Below, piece by piece: positions 35,650 through 44,498 of a stretch of 64,000 nucleotides of DNA (position 1 is its first letter; each line of letters begins with the position of its first letter). A program made the translations under genes and the position numbers. Location of the stretch: NCBI RefSeq assembly GCF_013778455.1, contig NZ_JACEHE010000006.1:310001-374000 (forward strand). Reading direction: 5' to 3'. Below the pieces are notes generated by a model that was given only the letters and a program-made list of their open reading frames with translations, was not told the DNA's origin and searched no databases. The DNA comes from Streptomyces himalayensis subsp. himalayensis (GTDB lineage Bacteria; Actinomycetota; Actinomycetes; Streptomycetales; Streptomycetaceae).

Positions 35650-37089
35650 TCACCACTGGGTGGCGATGTACTTGGTTTCGAGGAACTCGTGGATGCCGTG
35701 GCGTCCGCCTTCTCGGCCGATGCCGCTCTGCTTGACGCCGCCGAACGGGGCGGCCGGGTCGGAGAACACGCCGGTGTTCAGGCCGACCATGCCGGCTTCC
35801 AACTGCTCGGCCACGGCTAGGCCGCGGCGCAGGTCACCTGTGTAGACGTAGGAGCCGAGGCCCATTTCGGTGCTGTTGGCCATCTCGATCACGGCGTCGT
35901 CGGAGTCAAAGGTGACGACGGGTGCGACGGGGCCGAACAGTTCGTGGTCGAGGACCGGAGCGGTGGGCGGCACGTCGTCGATCAAGGTGGGCGGGAAGTA
36001 GTAGCCGGTCTGCTTCAGGGGGCTGCCGCCGAGCACGATCCGGCCACCGGAGTCGACGGCCGACTGGACCGCTTCGGTGAGGGAGTCACGCGCCGAGGCC
36101 GAGGCCATCGGGCCGACCTGGACCGACGGCGCCGTGCCCGGGCCGACTTCGAGGGCTTCCAGGCCCTTGGCCAGCCGGGAGACGAACTCGTCGTGCACCG
36201 AGGCGTGGACGTAGAAGCGGTTGGCCGCGGTGCACGCCTCGGCGTTGTGCCGCATCTTGGCGACCAGCGCGCCGGAGACGGCCGCGTCGAGGTCGGCGTC
36301 GGAGAAGATGATGAAGGGGGCGTTGCCGCCCAGTTCCATGGAGGTCTTCAGCACGCGCTCGGCGGCCTGGCCGAGCAGGGCGCTCCCCACTCGGGTGGAG
36401 CCGGTGAAGGAGAGGGCACGCACCGGTCCCCGGGCGACGAGTTCGGCGGTGACGGCGACGTCGCGGGCGGTGGGTACCACGTTGACCACTCCCGCCGGGA
36501 CACCCGCCTCGGTGAGCAGGCGGGCGAGGAACAGCGCGGTCAGCGGCGTCTGGCGGGACGGCTTGACGACGACCGTGCAGCCCGCGGCCAGCGCCGGGGC
36601 GACCTTGCGTGTGATCATCGCGGCGGGCAGGTTCCAAGGAGTCAGCAGCAGAGACACGCCGACCGGCTGGGAGATCTCGATGATGCGCTTGTCGCCGGCC
36701 GGAGACATGCCGAGGTGGCCGGTGACGCGGACGGCTTCCTCGCTGTACCAGCGGAAGAACTCGGCCGCGTAGGCGACCTCCGCCTCGGCATCCGTGCTGG
36801 CCTTGCCGTTCTCGGCGGTGATCAGGGCGGCGAGTTCGTCCTTCGCGGCGTTGACGAGTTCGTAGGCGCGGCGAAGGATCTCGGCGCGTTCCCGGGGAGC
36901 GCGCCGGTTCCAGCCGGGCAGCGCGGCTGCGGCCGAGTCGGCGGCGTCCTTGCCATCCTGGACGGTGGCGTCCGCGACCTTGGCGATGACCTGTTCGGTG
37001 ACGGGGTCTTCGACGGGGAACGTGCCGCCGTCCCCGGCAGCGCGCCAGGTGCCGTCGATGAACAGCTCGATGGGGGCGGAGGGGATCAC
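35650..37089 (-). CDS. gabD: Succinate-semialdehyde dehydrogenase
   Basis: A 479-aa ALDH of the GabD type: LLTPWNLPAAMITRKVAPALA, STRVGSALLGQAAERVLKTS, SMELGGNAPFIIF with the general base, and the catalytic Cys in NAEACTAANRFYV, where Thr follows the catalytic Cys rather than the Ile of the ALDH at 34113. It ends with FGGVKQSGIGREGGRHGI. It oxidises succinate semialdehyde, the product of gabT, to succinate. The GTG at 37089 overlaps the CoA-transferase stop as GTGA and removes a long spurious upstream frame. Confidence 0.86.
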   Translation of the reverse strand: MIPSAPIELFIDGTWRAAGDGGTFPVEDPVTEQVIAKVADATVQDGKDAADSAAAALPGWNRRAPRERAEILRRAYELVNAAKDELAALITAENGKASTDAEAEVAYAAEFFRWYSEEAVRVTGHLGMSPAGDKRIIEISQPVGVSLLLTPWNLPAAMITRKVAPALAAGCTVVVKPSRQTPLTALFLARLLTEAGVPAGVVNVVPTARDVAVTAELVARGPVRALSFTGSTRVGSALLGQAAERVLKTSMELGGNAPFIIFSDADLDAAVSGALVAKMRHNAEACTAANRFYVHASVHDEFVSRLAKGLEALEVGPGTAPSVQVGPMASASARDSLTEAVQSAVDSGGRIVLGGSPLKQTGYYFPPTLIDDVPPTAPVLDHELFGPVAPVVTFDSDDAVIEMANSTEMGLGSYVYTGDLRRGLAVAEQLEAGMVGLNTGVFSDPAAPFGGVKQSGIGREGGRHGIHEFLETKYIATQW

Positions 37090-38273
37090 TGGGGCACCTC
37101 GGTGGAGTGGGGTGTGCGGAACTCGTCGTTGTCGGCACCGAGCCGGGGTATGGGGCCGGGCCGTGCGCCGTGGCCGTCGAACAGGAGCGGCAGCCGGGGC
37201 AGGCTGAGTGTCGTGCCGTCCGTGCGGTGGGCCCGCTCGTCGTCGATCGGGGCGAACAGGCCGCGGTGAGCCAGCTGTTCGCATGCCCGGACGTCGGCGA
37301 TGGTCTGTACGGCGCCGGCTGGCTGGCCCGCCGCGCGCAGCGCCGCCACGGCCTCGTGGCGGTCCATGTCCTTGGCCCACTCCTCCAGCAGCGGCACGAT
37401 CCGGCCCGCCATGTTCTCGGCACGCTTGAGCGTGGTGTCCAGCTCCGGATCGTGTTCGAGATCCGGCTGGCCCAGGGCGGCACAGCAGCGGCGCCACATC
37501 TCGTCGGTGGGGATCACGATGGACACCCACGCCCCGTCTCCCGCGCGGAAGGCACCGACGGGGCTGAAGCGGTCGATGCCGCGGGTGGGGACCTCGCCGG
37601 TGTACTCGTGCAGGGTCAGCGGGCGCTCCAGGAAGGCCGCGCCGATGTCGTACATGGCGGCGTCCACGTGGGAGCCCTGGCCGGTGGTGGCTCGGCCGAC
37701 GAGCGCGGTGAGGATGCCGATGGTGGCGTAGATGCCGGCCATCAGGTCCATCGTGCCCATCGGAGCGAGGCTGGGCGGGCCGTCCTTGTCACCGATGAGG
37801 CTGGACAGTCCGCTCATGCCCTGGATGACGGAGTCGAACGCGGGCCACTTCGCATACGGTCCGCCGGTGGTGCCGAATCCGGAGATCTCGCAGATCACCA
37901 GGCGGGGGAAGCGTTCGCGCAGCTCCTTGGGCGCCAGGCCCTGCCGGTCCAGCGACCCGGGCCGCAGGTTGCTGACCAGGACGTCCGCGGTCGCGAGGAG
38001 TTCTTCGAAGGCCTGGCGGTCGTCGGCATCGGTCAGGTCCAGCTCGACGGACTTCTTGCCGCGGTTGTAGGAGGCGAAGCCGCCGCTGATGTAGTCGTCG
38101 TCGGGCCCGACCTTGGGGTCGTACCAGCGACGTGGGTCGCCCGTGACGGGGCGCTCGACCTTGATGATTTCGGCGCCGGCGTCGGCGAGCATCTGGGTGC
38201 TGTAGGGAGCGGCGATGAACTGCTCCAGGGAGACGACGCGGATGCCGTCGAGCAGGCGGAGGCCGTCAGCCAT
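37086..38273 (-). CDS. CaiB/BaiF-family (class III) CoA-transferase
   Basis: A 395-aa family III CoA-transferase: GIRVVSLEQFIAAPYSTQMLADAGAEIIKVERP at the start, YNRGKKSVELDLT, the conserved Asp in SGLSSLIGDKDGPPSLAPMGTMDLMAG and VDAAMYDIGAAFLE. It moves CoA between carboxylic acids through a glutamyl/aspartyl-CoA intermediate. Next to a MaoC hydratase and a CitE lyase it could activate a C5 unsaturated dicarboxylate such as mesaconate with succinyl-CoA; that is inference from neighbours. It overlaps the MaoC gene by 8 bp and gabD by 4 bp. Confidence 0.87.
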   Translation of the reverse strand: MADGLRLLDGIRVVSLEQFIAAPYSTQMLADAGAEIIKVERPVTGDPRRWYDPKVGPDDDYISGGFASYNRGKKSVELDLTDADDRQAFEELLATADVLVSNLRPGSLDRQGLAPKELRERFPRLVICEISGFGTTGGPYAKWPAFDSVIQGMSGLSSLIGDKDGPPSLAPMGTMDLMAGIYATIGILTALVGRATTGQGSHVDAAMYDIGAAFLERPLTLHEYTGEVPTRGIDRFSPVGAFRAGDGAWVSIVIPTDEMWRRCCAALGQPDLEHDPELDTTLKRAENMAGRIVPLLEEWAKDMDRHEAVAALRAAGQPAGAVQTIADVRACEQLAHRGLFAPIDDERAHRTDGTTLSLPRLPLLFDGHGARPGPIPRLGADNDEFRTPHSTEVPQ

Positions 38274-39276
38274 GATCTTCTCCGTTCGTTCCGGCAACCA
38301 GTGCCACGGGGCGGAAGTCGAGGACGGTGGCCGGTTCCGCCCCTGGCCTGAGGGCCTGTCCGAGAATGCGGAAAGCGACGAGCGCGCCGCCCGCCACCGG
38401 CAGAAGTTCCTCGCAGGTGAGGTGGAAGGAGAGCAGGTCGTCCTCGAAGGACGGAGCGAGGTGGTCGCACGAGCGCCAGCCCACGACGGAGGCAAGACCG
38501 GGTACGAGACGGGACAATGACGCCTGGGCCAGGGCCACGACGTGACCGCCGTAGACCAGGCGACGTCCCTGCTGGCCGCGGGCGGGGTCGCGATGGGCGG
38601 CGGCCTGGTTCTGGGTCAGGCGGACCAGGTCAAGAGCGCCGCTGATGGAGTCGCGCAGTGGGTCTTGGACCTGCCATCCCGGTTCGGGCAGCGGTGCGAC
38701 GGAGACCTGGGTAAGGTCCCAGTCCTTCGGCACAGCGGGGAGCAGGTCGGCCAGGCTCCGGTTGGAGTCGGCCTGGCCGATGTCCCCGGCTTCCAGCAGG
38801 CGGTTCTGGTCGCGCACCGGCAGCAGGGCCAGGCGTTGCAGGGAGGCCACCTGGTTGCCGTGCTCGTCGCGGGTGTCGATGGACAGCAGGACCTTGGCAC
38901 GGCGCCCTTTGCCGTTGTCGCGGGTGAAGGCGCGGGCGAGGGGCGTGACCGTGGAGGTCAGCGTCGTGCCCACGGGCACCTGCTGGTGCAGGGTCACGTC
39001 GCGGTAGAACAGGTTGGCGATGACGATCTTGGTGGCGACCGTGGACTGTCCGATGGCGACTTGCAGCGCCAGCGCGGAGTTCACCACCCGCTCGGCGCGT
39101 CCGGTGGTGGCCCGGGACAGCGGGCTGCTCAGAGACAGGTGCGCCGGGTCTCCGCTGATCGCTTGGTAGAGGGCGGCCACGCCTTCGTCGATGGTGATGG
39201 CCGGGGCCGCCGGCAGCGGCCGGCCGATCTCGAAGTCGTCGCCATAGGGGCCGTCGAGGGGCAGGGAAGTGCTCAT
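38266..39276 (-). CDS. MaoC-like hydratase with two hot-dog domains (mesaconyl-CoA hydratase-like)
   Basis: A 336-aa protein with two hot-dog units. The N-terminal one (about 1-160) opens with GDDFEIGRPLPAAPAITIDEG, and the C-terminal one (about 180-330) carries GRRLVYGGHVVALAQASLSRLV. Its length and double-domain form match fumarate-type/mesaconyl-CoA hydratases, which hydrate an enoyl-CoA diacid to a malyl-CoA derivative that a CitE-type lyase can split. The ATG at 39276 overlaps the CitE stop by 4 bp; the longer frame upstream is a shadow of that gene. Confidence 0.75.
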   Translation of the reverse strand: MSTSLPLDGPYGDDFEIGRPLPAAPAITIDEGVAALYQAISGDPAHLSLSSPLSRATTGRAERVVNSALALQVAIGQSTVATKIVIANLFYRDVTLHQQVPVGTTLTSTVTPLARAFTRDNGKGRRAKVLLSIDTRDEHGNQVASLQRLALLPVRDQNRLLEAGDIGQADSNRSLADLLPAVPKDWDLTQVSVAPLPEPGWQVQDPLRDSISGALDLVRLTQNQAAAHRDPARGQQGRRLVYGGHVVALAQASLSRLVPGLASVVGWRSCDHLAPSFEDDLLSFHLTCEELLPVAGGALVAFRILGQALRPGAEPATVLDFRPVALVAGTNGEDHG

Positions 39277-40097
39277 TGGTCTGTCTCCGCGAGGATGTGC
39301 TGGGCCCGGTCGAGGACGGGCCGGTCGACCATCGCCCCGTCCACCGTGATCGCGCCGCTGTCCGGGGCTTCCTGGACGGCGTGCACGACGCGGCGGGCCC
39401 AGGCGACCATGTCGGAGGACGGCCCGAATGCCGCCTCCACACCGTCGAGTTGTGTGGGGTGGATGCAGAGCTTCCCGGTGAAGCCGAGCGCGATCTGGCG
39501 CGCGCAGTCGGCCCGGAGCTGTTCCGGATCGCCGATGGCCGTCGTGGGTCCGGCGATGGCGGCGATGGCGGCGCCGGCGGCGGCATTGACGATGCGTGCC
39601 TGTGCCCAGGAGGTGTCGTGGGCGTGCAATCCCCCGCTGCCGGCGAGTTCGCTGCGATAGTCCAGTTCGCCGAACATCACGGCACGCACGGAGGGATGGG
39701 CTGCGACGGTCCAGGCGTGCTCGACGCCCTCCGCGGTCTCGATCAGCGCCACGATGGGCAGGTTGGTGCGGTCGGCCAGCCAGTCCACCGCTTTCGGGGT
39801 GGCCTTGGGCAGGACCAGGGCGTCGAGATGCTGGGCAGCGTCCTTGGCTGCCGCCAGGTCCGCGTCCAGGTGCGCCGTGTCCGCGGCGTTGACCCGCAGC
39901 CACAGCCCTCGCCGCTGGTCGGCGAGTTGTGGTGCGGCCCGGGCGAAGAGGTTGCGGGCGGCTTCCTTGCTGGGTTCGGCGACGCCGTCTTCGAAGTCGA
40001 CCATCAGCGCGGAGGCCGTGGCCTTCTGCGCCTTGGCCAGGAACCGTTCGGAAGAGGCGGGCACGGCGAGGACGGTGCGGGTGAACGAGGTCGTCAT
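39273..40097 (-). CDS. HpcH/HpaI-family CitE-like CoA lyase
   Basis: A 274-aa TIM-barrel lyase of the CitE type: VPASSERFLAKAQKATASALMVDFEDGVAEPSK with the metal Asp/Glu, LWLRVNAADT with the conserved Arg, PIVALIETAEGVEHAW with the second metal Glu, and GFTGKLCIHPTQ. Such enzymes cleave citramalyl-, malyl- or beta-methylmalyl-CoA to acetyl-/propionyl-CoA and a 2-oxoacid. With the adjacent CoA-transferase and hydratase it makes a complete activate-hydrate-cleave module. It overlaps the P450 gene by 4 bp. Confidence 0.86.
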   Translation of the reverse strand: MTTSFTRTVLAVPASSERFLAKAQKATASALMVDFEDGVAEPSKEAARNLFARAAPQLADQRRGLWLRVNAADTAHLDADLAAAKDAAQHLDALVLPKATPKAVDWLADRTNLPIVALIETAEGVEHAWTVAAHPSVRAVMFGELDYRSELAGSGGLHAHDTSWAQARIVNAAAGAAIAAIAGPTTAIGDPEQLRADCARQIALGFTGKLCIHPTQLDGVEAAFGPSSDMVAWARRVVHAVQEAPDSGAITVDGAMVDRPVLDRAQHILAETDQ

Positions 40098-41320
40098 GCC
40101 GGGGTGTACCTCACCGGGAGGGCGGCCAGGCCGTTGACGAAGTTGGAGTGCAGCCGCTCGGGCTCACCGCAGACCTCGATGTCGGGCAGCCGGGTGAACA
40201 ACTCATCGAAGAAGATCGTCATCTCCTTGCGGGCCAGCACCGCCCCGAGGCAGAAGTGCGGGCCGCCTCCGCCGAACGCCACATGCCGGTCCTCGGCGCG
40301 GGAGAAGTCCAGCTCCCACGCCCGGTCGATGACGCTCTCATCCCGGTTGGCGGACGTGTACCACATCACCACCTTGTCGCCCTTGGCGATCGGCTGGCCG
40401 GCGATCTCCGCGTCCCGGGTGGCGGTGCGCCGGAAGTACCGCACCGGGGTCACCCAGCGGACGATCTCCTCGACTGCGCGCGGCGCCAGCTGCTGGAAGT
40501 CCTCCTGCCAGCGGCGCCGCTGCTCGGGATACAGCGACAGCGCATACATGCCCTGGCCGATGCTGGTCGCGGTGGTCTCGATGCCCGCGGTCACCAGCAG
40601 GGCGAAGAAGACTGCGATCTCGTGATCGCTCATCCGCTCACCGTCAACCTGGGCACTAAGCAGCTTGCGCAGGAAGGACGCGGAGTCGGACACCTGCGCA
40701 CGCGCCTGGGCGACCAACTGCTCGGCGTAGGCGATGATCTCCAGCACCGCGTTGTACGCCTCGGCGGTGCCGTAGGCGGACAGCGCTGTTCCGGTGAGGG
40801 CGACGAGCCGGTCACGGTCATCGACGGGAACGCCCAGCAGCTCGCAGATGATCTGCGCGGGAAAGTCGCCGACGATGTCCTGCATGAAGTCGCAGCTGCC
40901 CCGGTCGGCCACGCGGTCGATGCAGCGCCTGGCATGCACGCGGATGGTGTCGCTGAGTGCCTCGACCGTCCGCGGGGTCAGGACCCGGTTGACGATGGCC
41001 CGGTGGTGGGCATGCGCGGCGCCGCTCATGTTGAGCATGCCGCCGAAGATGTGGACCATCTCCGGTGTCATGTCGACGATTTCGGTGCCGTTCTCGGAGG
41101 TGAAGGTCTCCTGGTCGCGGCTGACCTCGACCACGTCCTCGTAGCGCACGACCGACCAGAACCCGCGGCCTCCCTCGGGGAACCAGTCGGATGCCGGCTC
41201 GTCGTGCCAGTGCACGGCCTTCTCATGACGCATGTCTGCGAACGCCGAGTCGGGGTCTTTCTGCAGCCAGAACTCCGGCAGGGCCGGGTTGTGGGCCTGG
41301 GTGATGTCTTCCATGGGCAC
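40094..41320 (-). CDS. Cytochrome P450
   Basis: A 408-aa soluble bacterial P450. The I-helix oxygen motif is VTAGIETTATS, the ExxR is in VEEIVR followed by PVRYFRRTA, and the heme-binding loop FGGGGPHFCLGAVLARKE has the thiolate Cys at residue 357. It should hydroxylate a small substrate that enters the downstream CoA pathway. Electrons probably come from the [2Fe-2S] reductase encoded 15 bp upstream. It is the fourth gene of a tightly packed chain reductase / P450 / CitE / MaoC / CoA-transferase / gabD. Confidence 0.93.
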   Translation of the reverse strand: MPMEDITQAHNPALPEFWLQKDPDSAFADMRHEKAVHWHDEPASDWFPEGGRGFWSVVRYEDVVEVSRDQETFTSENGTEIVDMTPEMVHIFGGMLNMSGAAHAHHRAIVNRVLTPRTVEALSDTIRVHARRCIDRVADRGSCDFMQDIVGDFPAQIICELLGVPVDDRDRLVALTGTALSAYGTAEAYNAVLEIIAYAEQLVAQARAQVSDSASFLRKLLSAQVDGERMSDHEIAVFFALLVTAGIETTATSIGQGMYALSLYPEQRRRWQEDFQQLAPRAVEEIVRWVTPVRYFRRTATRDAEIAGQPIAKGDKVVMWYTSANRDESVIDRAWELDFSRAEDRHVAFGGGGPHFCLGAVLARKEMTIFFDELFTRLPDIEVCGEPERLHSNFVNGLAALPVRYTPA

Positions 41321-41335
41321 GGCCTGTTCCAGTGG

Positions 41336-42373
41336 TCAGAGGTCGAGGGTCAGTTTTCGGGACAGGCAGCGGCCGACGCAGATCATCATCGTGTCGTTGC
41401 CGTCCCGCTCTTCGGGGGTGAGGACCTGGTCGCGGTGGTCGGGAATGCCGTCCAAGACGCCGGTTTCGCAGGAGCCGCAGTAGCCCTCCTCGCAGGAGAA
41501 GGGGACCTGCGGTACGACCTCCCGTACGACGTCGATGAGGCGACGGTCGGCAGGGACGGTCAGGGTCCGACCGGAGCGGACCAGCTCCACCTCGAACTCG
41601 GTGTCGGAATGGGCCGGCTCGTCGGTCTGCGGCTTCGCGCCGAACCGCTCCAGATACAGCGCTCCGGCAGGCAGCAGTTCTTCGCTGAGCGATTCGGCGG
41701 CCTGCAGCATCGGCTCGGGGCCGCACGCGTACACGGCGGTCTCCTCGGGGGCACTGCGGAAGGCGGAGGCGAAGTCGGGGTGCCCCAGTTCGTCCTGCGG
41801 CACCAGCACCACCTCGCCGTGGGAGAGCGCGGCCAGCTCGATGAGCTCGTCGGTGTAGGCCATGGAGGAGCGGGTCCGTCCGCCGTAGATCAGCGTCCAG
41901 GGGGTGCCAGTAGCCGCTGCTTCGCGTGCCATGGCGAGGATGGGGGTGACGCCGATTCCTCCGGCGAGGAAGAGGTAGCGCTCGGCCACGGCCAGTCGGA
42001 AGTGGTTGCGGGGGCCACGGATGGCAACCGTCGTGCCTGCCGACAGCTTGTCGTGCACTTCCACCGACCCGCCGCGGCCCTCGGCCTCCCGGAGCACGGC
42101 GATCCGGTACTCGATCGGCCGTTCCGGGTGCCCGCACAGGGAGTACTGCCGGATGGCACCGGAGGGCAGGACGAGGTCGATATGGGCACCCGGCTCCCAT
42201 CCTTCAAGTGGACCGTCGGCAGGCTCGGCGGCGGTGAGGGTCAGTTCCACGACGCCTTCCGCCACCTCACGGCGCATGGTGATCGTGACCTGCCGATCCT
42301 CTGGTGCGGTCCACTCGGGCAGAGTGCCCGGTGCCGCAGGGGCTGTGCCTGCTCGGGCTGTCTCGATGCTCAT
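41336..42373 (-). CDS. Phthalate-dioxygenase-reductase-type FMN/FAD-[2Fe-2S] oxidoreductase
   Basis: A 345-aa electron-transfer protein: flavin-binding RQYSLCGHP, NAD-binding LAGGIGVTPILAMAR and VYACGPEPML, and a C-terminal plant-type ferredoxin domain with cysteines in CEEGYCGSCETG and, further on, CVGRC. It would take electrons from NAD(P)H to the neighbouring P450 as a single-protein redox partner. The ATG at 42373 (MSIETARAG) is chosen; an ATG 8 codons upstream with AGAAGG close by is an alternative. Confidence 0.9.
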   Translation of the reverse strand: MSIETARAGTAPAAPGTLPEWTAPEDRQVTITMRREVAEGVVELTLTAAEPADGPLEGWEPGAHIDLVLPSGAIRQYSLCGHPERPIEYRIAVLREAEGRGGSVEVHDKLSAGTTVAIRGPRNHFRLAVAERYLFLAGGIGVTPILAMAREAAATGTPWTLIYGGRTRSSMAYTDELIELAALSHGEVVLVPQDELGHPDFASAFRSAPEETAVYACGPEPMLQAAESLSEELLPAGALYLERFGAKPQTDEPAHSDTEFEVELVRSGRTLTVPADRRLIDVVREVVPQVPFSCEEGYCGSCETGVLDGIPDHRDQVLTPEERDGNDTMMICVGRCLSRKLTLDL

Positions 42374-42503
42374 GACCCGTGCCTCACTCTCTTTCATGAA
42401 CCTTCTGGCGCTACGGCCGTCGTGTGTTCGCCCGCTGCCGGGCTTGCGTGGTTGGTCTCGGCGAGGACCTTGACCGGATGGCGGGCTGCGAGCCCAGGGG
42501 ACG

Positions 42504-43307
42504 TCAGATGACGTGGAGGGCGTCCAGGACATTCCTCGCCAGTTCCCGGTCACCGCTGATGTCGAGGTCCGCCTCGTGCCAGGACTGCCGGTGGGTGCCC
42601 CATAGGTGGAAGGAGTCGGCGGTGGCCCTGATGCGGGCGCCCGCCGTCGACAGGCCACCCGGCTCGACCGTGATCCGGCGTCCGTCACCGCTGGGCACGA
42701 GGGTCCAGTGCCCGCCGCCCGGACCGTCGAGAAACAGCACCACGGGGCGGGTGAGCGCGGACGACAGCCGGCGCGGGGACATCTGGGGCAGCCCCGCGAG
42801 CAGCCACGCCAAGCTGGCGGACATCACCGCCTCGTCCGCACCGATCGTGAGGGACGCGACGGTGCCCCGCGGAGCGGCGAGATCGTGGCGCAGATGGCAG
42901 TAGTGGTCGAAGACGAGGGAGTCCGCGACAAGATGGGCCGGGTAGCTCCCCGCATCGTCGAAATCGACGACTTCGGAAGCCGCCGGTTGCTGCTGCATGG
43001 TGCCAAGAGCGGCCATGGCTGGCTTCACGAGGCGGCGGTATGTATCGAACGTCTGACCGAGCCGTTCACTCCGATATGCAGCGACCGCGACGTCGTTGGT
43101 GCGCTCGACACTGCCCGGGAACGGGGCCGGCAGCGTCTCCGGCTCCACGATCTCCCTCAGGGTGCAGACGAGGTGGATCAGCACATCGTGATTGGTCCAG
43201 CCCGGACAGGCACTCGGCCGGGCCCAGGCCGCGTCATCGACCATATTCTCAAGGCCCAGAACCGACTGGGACAGGCTCTCCAGAGCCGCGATTCCACGGA
43301 ATGTCAT
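42504..43307 (-). CDS. DinB-like / mycothiol-dependent maleylpyruvate isomerase family protein
   Basis: A 267-aa protein of the actinobacterial maleylpyruvate-isomerase family: ACPGWTNHDVLIHLVCTLREI with the first metal His, SLVFDHYCHLRHDLAAP supplying further metal His, and a C-terminal domain of about 90 residues. These are metal-dependent, often mycothiol-using isomerases or transferases. The substrate is unknown; it lies in the same direction as the P450 operon, 130 bp upstream of the reductase, and may process an oxidised intermediate. Confidence 0.75.
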   Translation of the reverse strand: MTFRGIAALESLSQSVLGLENMVDDAAWARPSACPGWTNHDVLIHLVCTLREIVEPETLPAPFPGSVERTNDVAVAAYRSERLGQTFDTYRRLVKPAMAALGTMQQQPAASEVVDFDDAGSYPAHLVADSLVFDHYCHLRHDLAAPRGTVASLTIGADEAVMSASLAWLLAGLPQMSPRRLSSALTRPVVLFLDGPGGGHWTLVPSGDGRRITVEPGGLSTAGARIRATADSFHLWGTHRQSWHEADLDISGDRELARNVLDALHVI

Positions 43308-43431
43308 GGGAAGTCCTCTTCATTGACGGCCCGGCCGAGCCTGAGGCCGGGCCGTCCAAGCGATGCGCTGACTGGCAGTGCCAGTGGGGAACGTCGGACA
43401 AGCGCCGCTGGACGCTTCTCACGCCGAGCGG

Positions 43432-44211
43432 TCAGACCGCTTCGGCCTGCGCGAGTTCGAAGGCCACCTCGGCGCCCGCGTCCACGACGACGTCGGTGCC
43501 GTTGATCCAGCTGGCACCCTCTCCAGCCAGGAACTCGACGACAGCGGCAATCTCCTCGGGCCGCCCGTTGCGTCCCCCCGCCAATTCGGTCAGCGGATCC
43601 AGCTCCGCGTGCCCCATCGAGTCGTAGAACTCAGGCAGAAGGGGTGTCTCCACGGGGCCAGGGCTGACCGTGTTGACGCGGACGTGCCCTCGGTAACGCT
43701 GTGCGGCTTGCGACGTCCACACGATGAGGGCCTCTTTGCTGCGGGTGTAGGCATCCTTGCCGGTGTCCAGACAGGCCGCCCCGGTCTTGACCCCCGCCTC
43801 GAAGTCGGGCGCGCTCACCAGCTTCGCCACCTCCTCGAGATGGTCACGCCAGTACCAGCCCGCAGTCGACGCCACGCTGACCACGGCTCCCCCGGCGTTC
43901 ATGCGCGGCACCAGCTGCTCCGTCAGGTGGCGCAGCCCGAAGAAGTTGACTCCGAGGACGAGCGGGACGGGAGAGGAACCGGATACGCCCGCGACATTGC
44001 ACAACACGTCGACGGGATGACGCAGCCCGCCGACGGCAGCCTCGATCGAGGCGCGGTCGTTCAGATCCGTCTCGATGTGACGTACCGGAAGGTCGCTCGG
44101 CCGACGGTCGAGGATGACGACCGCGTCTCCCCGCGCGACGAAGCGCTGGACGACGGCTTCGCCTATCCCTGACGCCCCACCGGTGACCACCACGGTGCGC
44201 GGCTTGGCCAT
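43432..44211 (-). CDS. Short-chain dehydrogenase/reductase
   Basis: A 259-aa classical SDR: TGGASGIGEAVVQRF cofactor motif, DVLCNVAGVSG, catalytic Ser in VVSVASTAGWYW and a C-terminal GASWINGTDVVVDAG. The active-site Tyr-x-x-x-Lys is YTRSKEAL. The start at 44211 (MAKPRTVVV) has AAGGGAAG upstream. It is the first gene of the leftward catabolic block and is divergent from the guanidine riboswitch/exporter, so the 290 bp between them carry both promoters. Confidence 0.87.
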   Translation of the reverse strand: MAKPRTVVVTGGASGIGEAVVQRFVARGDAVVILDRRPSDLPVRHIETDLNDRASIEAAVGGLRHPVDVLCNVAGVSGSSPVPLVLGVNFFGLRHLTEQLVPRMNAGGAVVSVASTAGWYWRDHLEEVAKLVSAPDFEAGVKTGAACLDTGKDAYTRSKEALIVWTSQAAQRYRGHVRVNTVSPGPVETPLLPEFYDSMGHAELDPLTELAGGRNGRPEEIAAVVEFLAGEGASWINGTDVVVDAGAEVAFELAQAEAV

Positions 44212-44445
44212 CTTCGCTTCCCTTCGAGAACCCTGCCGGCCGCTACCACGGCCCTTTCGGCCACGGCAGCTCGAACAAGACTCACGATGACACGACACCG
44301 CCGCCTAGACAAGGGAAAGTTTCAACATCATGAGTATTTGAGCGACTAGTTTGCGCTAGAGAGTTCATTCACGCGCCTTGTATGCACCGAGCGCTTGCTG
44401 ACGGGTGTCGCTTATGAGACGGTTGAGGCAGAGCTCAACAAGCTC

Positions 44446-44486
44446 CTGGACGAGGTGCGCCGTACCCAGCGATGAAAAGACGGCGC
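44446..44486 (+). ncRNA. Guanidine-III riboswitch aptamer (ykkC-III)
   Basis: The segment begins CTGGACGAGGTGCGCCGT, continues ACCCAG and ends AAGACGGCGC. This matches the known ykkC-III pattern (GGACGAGGTGCGCCGTACCC, then AAGACGGCGC). CTGG pairs with CCAG to form P1, and GCGCCGT pairs with ACGGCGC to form the pseudoknot that makes the guanidinium pocket. The pseudoknot ends directly before AGGGAG (44487-44492), the ribosome-binding site of the exporter gene, so ligand binding can control its translation. Confidence 0.92.
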
Positions 44487-44498
44487 AGGGAGAAAGAC

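Noticed and set aside
44400..44473. Short plus-strand coding-like tail ending EVRRTQR before gdx
   Set aside because: The stretch overlaps the guanidine-III aptamer, whose structure explains the conserved sequence; the peptide is coincidental.
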